Positions 57,791-64,000 of a stretch of 64,000 bases of DNA are shown piece after piece. Each line of letters begins with the position of its first letter. The first letter of the stretch is position 1. The stretch comes from Istiophorus platypterus (taxonomy: Eukaryota; Chordata; Actinopteri; Istiophoriformes; Istiophoridae): assembly GCA_016859345.1 (NCBI GenBank), contig CM029122.1:2274001-2338000 (forward strand). Reading direction: 5' to 3'. The notes beneath the pieces are model-generated. The model saw only the letters and a program-made list of their open reading frames with translations, ran no database searches and had not been told where the DNA came from. The translations under genes were made by a program, and so were the position numbers.

Positions 57791-60700
57791 TAGATTAACT
57801 AACCGTGCAAAGCGTGGTTTGGCAGCACGGTAACGTGAAATGAGACGACGGGCTCCGACACAGGAGCAAGACGCTGAGACCGAAAGAGGCGAGAGAACCG
57901 GAGCGCCCAGGTTGAACCCCGGCGGTCGGTCGAGGCGCCGGGCTCCTGCCCAACACGAGGCAGATCCACACGGACCCTCCTCCGGACAGATCTACCCAAA
58001 ACTACAGCTCTGTAGAAAAACACAGCTATAAGCCTGGGCTGCTGCTACTCTGCTGTTCGGCTTCACTTTTCTTCTCCGATCGTCCTGCATTTTAATGAAA
58101 TGTTCGACCGCCCTCCAGCGTGGCCGCTCTGACAGAGCTGCTGCTTGAGCCTCAGGATGCCGTGCTGCTATAATATCAACTGATCGATCGGTTACCAGAT
58201 AAGATTTTGGTTGACAGACAATCAGTTATGAAATAAAACACAATTTAGGACATCACTGCTTTTGACTGAGCCTCGCGGCTTTTCCCAACAAGAGATGACA
58301 ACAGTCACTTCTTTTCCAGGGACCCCTGGACGGTCAGTAATCAGTAATATATCAGTCAGTAATACAGTCAGTCAGTAGCTGTGGTCATGCCATTAAAGCA
58401 TAAAAGCAGAGAGACAGCGGATATGAAGACAAATTTTCTCTCTAAATCTGCATAAAGGTGTCGGCGGATCAGTTTTACTTCGAGCGGATAATTCGCAAAA
58501 CGCGTTCATTTGCAACATCCCTGCAGGCACGTGTTAAAATGCTGCAACACTGCAACCTAAAGCACAGGTCTGGCCAACAGTTCAACCCTGTGCAGGGAGC
58601 ACCAAGCTGTACCCCCCCCCCAGTTTTTTCGGTCTGGGGTGTGAATTTTCGACTGAGACGCTCCCTCTTGACATGAATGTGCATGTTCCTGAAATGCAGG
58701 AAACCGCAGTATTCATACAGATACTTTTCTGTGATTGATAAAGCTGAGAAAGACAGTTTGAGACACATCTTCAGATATACGTGAGAAAAATGCATGCATC
58801 CTCCTTCCTTCCTTCCTTTGCCTCAAACTCATTGGTTCAATACCTGGTAACCTTGCTGTGCATTTTTTTAAAAATATCCTTCCTTGTCCACCGTTTCCCA
58901 CCCATTCTTTCAAGGTTTGCGTGTGATGGCGTTGACTCAATATTCTTTCCATGTGCTGGCTCAGGACAACTGTCAAAAGCTGTTGATCGGGACACCGTCC
59001 GAAGTTTCCCATTGCGCGGCCTCAACCGGCACCGGTCGGCCGACGGCGAGTTCTACGTAATGCTTCTTTAAACGGGAGAAGAGTTTTTCACACGCAGGAT
59101 TTACCAGTCAAATGTTCAAAACATCCCTCACAGTCATACTCTTTTGCTTCCCTCTCACTCTCTTCAACACAGAGTTTCGTTTTGCAGCTGTGCAATTGAA
59201 TGCCTGTTTATTACTTAACATCAAGTTTGGCACTTCTTTATTTTTTAGAGCTCAAATGCCGGAGAGACGTCATTTACTGGAGCAGACGAACAAGTATTCG
59301 CCACCTGGAAGTAGCCGGTTCAAAGAAAAAAAACCCCAAACCTTTCCTTGAGGTTGAGACGCGAAACTCAGAAAGTCAGAATCTCAGAGCAAGAAAATCT
59401 TATGGGGAAGGAAGGGCAAAACTGTGTTTAAAAATCTAACCTAAAGCTAATATGGAGATTTGGCAGCTTGAGTGAGGATAAATCAAGTGAATGTGGTTAA
59501 GCTGGTTAAGCTGCAAAAAGATTAAAAACAAAAGATGTGTTTCATTTCATGAAAAAGCTTCAAGTGAGAACAACCTGGCCTCTGAGGTTATTTTGAGAAA
59601 AGTGGGGTTGGAAGGAGCAGAGACCCAAAAGGATGTGGCCACAACAGAAAGGACCGGCCGGAGAGCAGCAGGCGTCCATGACGCCAGGTGGCGGAGAACC
59701 TTCGTCTTCCCCCCGGGGAGCTGCCGTCAACCCGCTCAGACTCGATGCCTCGCAGCCCAGAGAAAACCACGATGCCGGGAGGGACTCGGACCTAACAGGA
59801 GGAAGAGGACCTGCAGAACAGCTACACGGGAGGCTGAGGAAGGAGGCTGAAGAAGGAGGAGGAGGAAGAAGAGGAGGAGGACGAGGAGCAGCAGTGGCTA
59901 AGTCCACATGGCTCAGATTGGGCCTGATCAGCCTGATCGTCGAAACTTTGGGGAGTTGTACGAGATCGGCCGAACCCCTCGATGAAGAGGGCAGCTCGTC
60001 TGGAAATGTGCTGGGTGGAGGGCAAACATCTGCCAGCTACGCGGGATGTTGTGAGTAAATTGCTGACCGAGCCACGAGCCGTGAGCCCAGTCCAGAGTCC
60101 TGGCGCCGTCTCCGGGCCAAGCTGTCGTTCAGCCAGCTTCTTGGACTCGGCGCGTTCTCCAGATTTCTGTCGTTTTATCCTTCAGAGGTGAAGGAAAATG
60201 TTTAATCAATGTTTAGCCGAGTACAAGTATCCGATCAGAATCTGGACTAGTGGCAGCAGATACCTGAATATTATAGGACTCTGTGTGGGATCTGAACCCC
60301 AGAAAAAAAAGAAAGAAAGAAAAAGAGGGTTAATCCTATTGTCCACCATACCTCCCAGTCAGGTTGGGTCGGGCCGGGACGCCCTCACGCCAGACTCTGT
60401 GGTAGGTTCCTCCTCTGCCCGGTGAGTCAGCGGCTCCGGTATGAGATAATGGAACGGTGAGCGTGCTGTGATTCGCCCGCTCGCCGACGGTTTGGATTCC
60501 TGGTGAACTGTGGTCAAACCAAAAGTAGAGACAGGCCCGGCGTGGCGCGTCAAGCCCACGCCGGGCCTGTCGGGCCCGGCGATTACTGGGTCGTCCTCCT
60601 AGTGCCGTTTACTCACCGGCCCCGGCCTGAGCTTCTTTACGTAGCCGTTGTGACTCAGCGTGCGTCACCAGGACGTCGAACGCATTCACGTCCGGCCCCA

Positions 60701-63700
60701 GCGGCGGTTGCCCATGTGCACGTAAGGCGTTTATTTAGACGCGGATGTGGTCGACCATGTTTGTTTACCTTTTTGGTTTTTTTGCTGCGTCATCATCTCT
60801 GATATGCTGAGTCTGCAGCAAAGACGGAGATGGAGTGAGTTGATCAGAAGGACGATTGCTACAGTTTTTGCCGAGTTGAGATTTGCTGATTTTGAAATCT
60901 TGGTTGTAGCTTCTCTTGCAGCTCTTCGTCTCTCATCCTTATGCCTCCTGTTCTTTCTTTCCTTCCATGTTTCCATGTACGTTTTAAATTATTTGTGAGG
61001 CTCATTCTGCGGAGACCCCCCCAGCGACCAATCCCTACATTGTGCATTCTTTTGCATTTGTTGATTTTGTGTGTTCAGGTTGAGAAAGATTCACTTTCAA
61101 TTTACCGGTTAGAAAATCAGATTTTTTTTTGGGAGGTTTGGTTCTTTCCAGGAACTTCATTTCTATTGTCTTTCATAAATAAGTATCTGACCTTTTTTTT
61201 TTTAAATAAAATTTGAATGCTGGCAACAAGTATATTTTTCTTTCATTGTGTTGCCTTTCGTTTCACTTTAATTTGATTTATTTGTGCTTGTGGACATTGT
61301 TTTAGTTATATTCTAGTTTTATTTATTTTTGCCCTGATCCTTGAATCTTTGCGGTTCGCTCCCATCCGGTCATTAAAATATATCAATAATCTTCGTGTCA
61401 GTCTCCGCCTGGGGAGTCCGCAGTCGTCTAATTGTGTTGCATTTTTCTGTTGTTCTTGTTTTTTTGCGACACTGTTTTGTTGAATTGAAAAAAAAAAAAC
61501 GAACACATAAAATATTAAAAACCAAAACGAAGGCAGTAGTTCGTGTCAGCTCATTAACTTGCTGACCACCTCTAATTTTTTTTTGTACGTTTGTGAATTC
61601 TTCTGTAAGTCCTTATTTTATGGTTCCAGATTTGTGAATAATTACCAAATCATTTCCAGCACATTTCCCAGTAAAATCACAATTTTCAGCCTCGGAGAGT
61701 TTTTACTGGGAAATGTTTGAAATTTGTTTACAGGCAAACAAACAGATGAGAACAAACGTTACAGTAATAATGGTTAACGAACGAACCATCACTGGGATGA
61801 GAAATAGATTCAAGGAAACATCTGTTGCTCTGCAAGAAACTTGGACAATTCGAGTTTTATTTTTTCTAAGTCTCCGCTGTGAAAGGAGCCAGACTTCGGC
61901 CGAGACTCTAACATTTAGAGAAATTAAGCCTCTCAGCTCAAGGGGAGATTAGTTTTAATCACAGACACCGAGACCTGAAAGCCCCTCTGTGTTTTTAATC
62001 TTTTAACCTTGCTTAAAATTTTGTTAAACAAAACAAAAAAAAAAAAAAGGAAGAAAGCCCGAATGAGACTCTGTGGCACTGGGAAGCACTTTTCTAGAAT
62101 AACAGCCTTTAAAGGGAAGCGAGTTCTGAAGCGTCAGCGCAGACTGAGAACTGTCCCCGGAGCCCAACGGCTGCCGGCCCTCGGTTCGGCTCTGAGTCAC
62201 GGAGCTCGGGGGACCCCCGAGGGACCCGACAGGCCCCCGAGCGACGTGCGGGGGGCGAGTTCACACCCGAGACCCGGACCAGACGGTCCCGAACGACGGT
62301 CTGCCCCCGGGGCCGATTCTGCGACGTCCTGGAGTCAGAGTCCCGGGAAAGTCTCTTTAATTCAACACAGTCTCTCATTCAGCTTCTCTTTCATTTGTCT
62401 TTATGAAAAAAAAACAACCCAAAAGGCTTCGTACTTTCCTAAGTTTTAAGATGAAATGGCTCCACAGCAGCAGCTTCCATAAGGGAAAGGATAAGAAACT
62501 ACAGTTCCCCGGATCAAAACTACAAACGCAGCATAAATCTCAACTTTTACAGCTGTAGCAAGGAAACTGTGAATTAACCTGACATTATCAGTATTAATGG
62601 CTCCTATAGAGGAGTGTTACTACAACAAAGTCTTATTTTACTGTAGAGTCGGACGTGTGAGGCCTGAAATCCTGTTTCAAGAGTGTACCTAATAAATAAT
62701 AGCAGTTAATTTGATTTAAGGCAGCTACGTCTTTAAGCCGGACGTCCTTCCCAACCCGGGTTCAGGAACGACGGGGGACGAAACCGGCCGCCAGTCGGCT
62801 GTACCACGACCTCAACAGAACCGTAAAGTGCTTAATAAAGGTGGCTATTGTGCTGCGGGATCAAAAAACAGGCATCGTCTGCAAACATTTGACTGATACG
62901 TTCCATATCAACATAAATGCGCCGAATCTGTAAATTATCAACATTTCCCCGTTACGTTAATAGGAAACGTAATTCAGTCACAACTGTGTTTTCTTCTAAT
63001 TGTATTTGCTGTTTTCCAAAGGTTAGTTGTATATGAACATTATTTCTAGGAGACAGCGTCGGGTATAACTTTTATTATTAAAGGTACGAAGCTAAAGCTG
63101 CTATAGAACGACTGTCTACTAGAAAACCAACTATTTCGCCGCTTTAACTCAAAAAACAGAAACTTCATGCCTTAAGGGGCTGAAACAAAGAAACCTTCCC
63201 GGTCATGGAGAGGTTGCCCCCCTCAGCATGCAGGACCCGTCCCCTGCCGGGCTCCGCTCCACTGTAGAGGCCACTGCATGACTCTCAGACTTACTGGGGC
63301 AGTGACGCAGGCCGAGTGTGTGTGTCTGGGTGTGTGTTCGTGTGTGTTTGCAGGGGTGAGAGTTGACGCCGGCCGGTGACGTCACGGACGCCAGCCACAA
63401 ACGGCAGCACCTTCACCCCCACCCTGTCTCCCTGACAGCGTTCGTACGTGACAGAGGACCAGATCTTTTATTTTCTCAGGTTTTCCCTCCCTCTCCTCCT
63501 CCTCCTCCTCATCGTCATCACTCTCATCCTCCGCAGTCTGTTGTTTTGTGTCCTGACTCTTCACGCAGCCCTTGCACCACGCACGTCATCAGCAGCTTAT
63601 CAAAGCATCAATAAACCCCCCCATTACAGGCCATTAGCAGCCGCCCGCATTGTTGGCATTCTCCTGGGGGGTCTGAAGGATTCACCCAGCTCACGTAGAA

Positions 63701-64000
63701 CTGTCACCAAAAAGACCCCAAAAAACAATACCAGGGTTGGTTTGGCTGAATTTCAGGGTTTGAGCAGCAAGACACAGACGAGACAGGAAAAAAAGTCCAG
63801 CAACTCATTGTGAAATAGGACAAATTCATAATAAATGAATCCATTGCATTTTTACCTGGAGGTGCCACAGACATGTTTGGTTTTTTTATACCTCTTTATC
63901 ATGGCAGAGCTGCCGGAACCAGTTTGATTTGTCAGCGTCGGTTTTGTGGAAGGAAACACTCCTGACGATTTTATCATTTTAGAGCATTTATTTTTCAAAA
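57791..64000. other. intergenic to window end, no gene recognised
   Basis: Contains perfect hairpins at 60530-60571 and 61661-61716, a CpG-rich patch at about 62140-62340, and a CRE palindrome TGACGTCA at 63377-63384. No exon of a downstream gene is recognisable before the window ends. Confidence 0.6.

Noticed and set aside
59633..60058. 141-codon open frame, + strand
   Set aside because: Mostly GAG/GGA repeats translated as Glu/Gly/Arg; no family similarity. Overlapping minus-strand frames are equally long.

Overview
This is a vertebrate nuclear genome window, almost certainly from a ray-finned (percomorph-like) teleost. The evidence is a large gene split by GT-AG introns, polyadenylation signals, very abundant (CA)n/(GT)n microsatellites and several interspersed repeats of kinds common in fish genomes (decayed Tc1/mariner elements, a MITE-like family starting GGCTGCAGCTAAC, and others). 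No bacterial, phage or CRISPR-type content is present. REGION 1 (145-34297, + strand): one gene, the UTX-type histone H3K27 demethylase kdm6a (a fish kdm6al paralogue cannot be excluded). I place 28 coding exons with matching splice phases; the 5' end (exon 1 and probably exon 2) lies upstream of the window. The exons encode, in order, the TPR array (145-23938), a splice-variable and disordered linker (24320-28303), a conserved pre-catalytic segment (30033-31245), the JmjC dioxygenase core with its HxE...H iron ligands (32580-33589), and the GATA-like zinc-binding C-terminus ending in a TGA at 34295-34297. A 3' UTR with three AATAAA signals runs to about 35350. The placed exons total 4107 nt (1368 residues plus stop). 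One expected TPR segment of about 17 residues, between 5199 and 10849, could not be found; joining the two flanking exons directly would create a TGA stop. REGION 2 (introns): the large introns hold two decayed Tc1/mariner elements (about 1426-2115 and 15924-17156, the second containing a 38-bp minisatellite), a tandem 223-bp repeat pair, a MITE-like element and many microsatellites. One splice acceptor, at 31039, is built directly from a CA repeat. REGION 3 (about 35350-64000): I see no convincing protein-coding gene. It contains interspersed repeats (39399-39905, 44848-45105, 50915-51297, 57505-57790), long simple repeats, several perfect short inverted repeats, and two CpG-rich patches (44050-44362 and 50080-50450) that could be promoters or enhancers. 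Function follows from the family: the TPR domain docks UTX into the KMT2C/D (MLL3/4) COMPASS-like complex and the JmjC domain removes di- and tri-methyl marks from histone H3 lysine 27. I found no new biological system. The most useful leads are the missing TPR segment, the KRKR-containing cassette exon and the CA-repeat splice acceptor.
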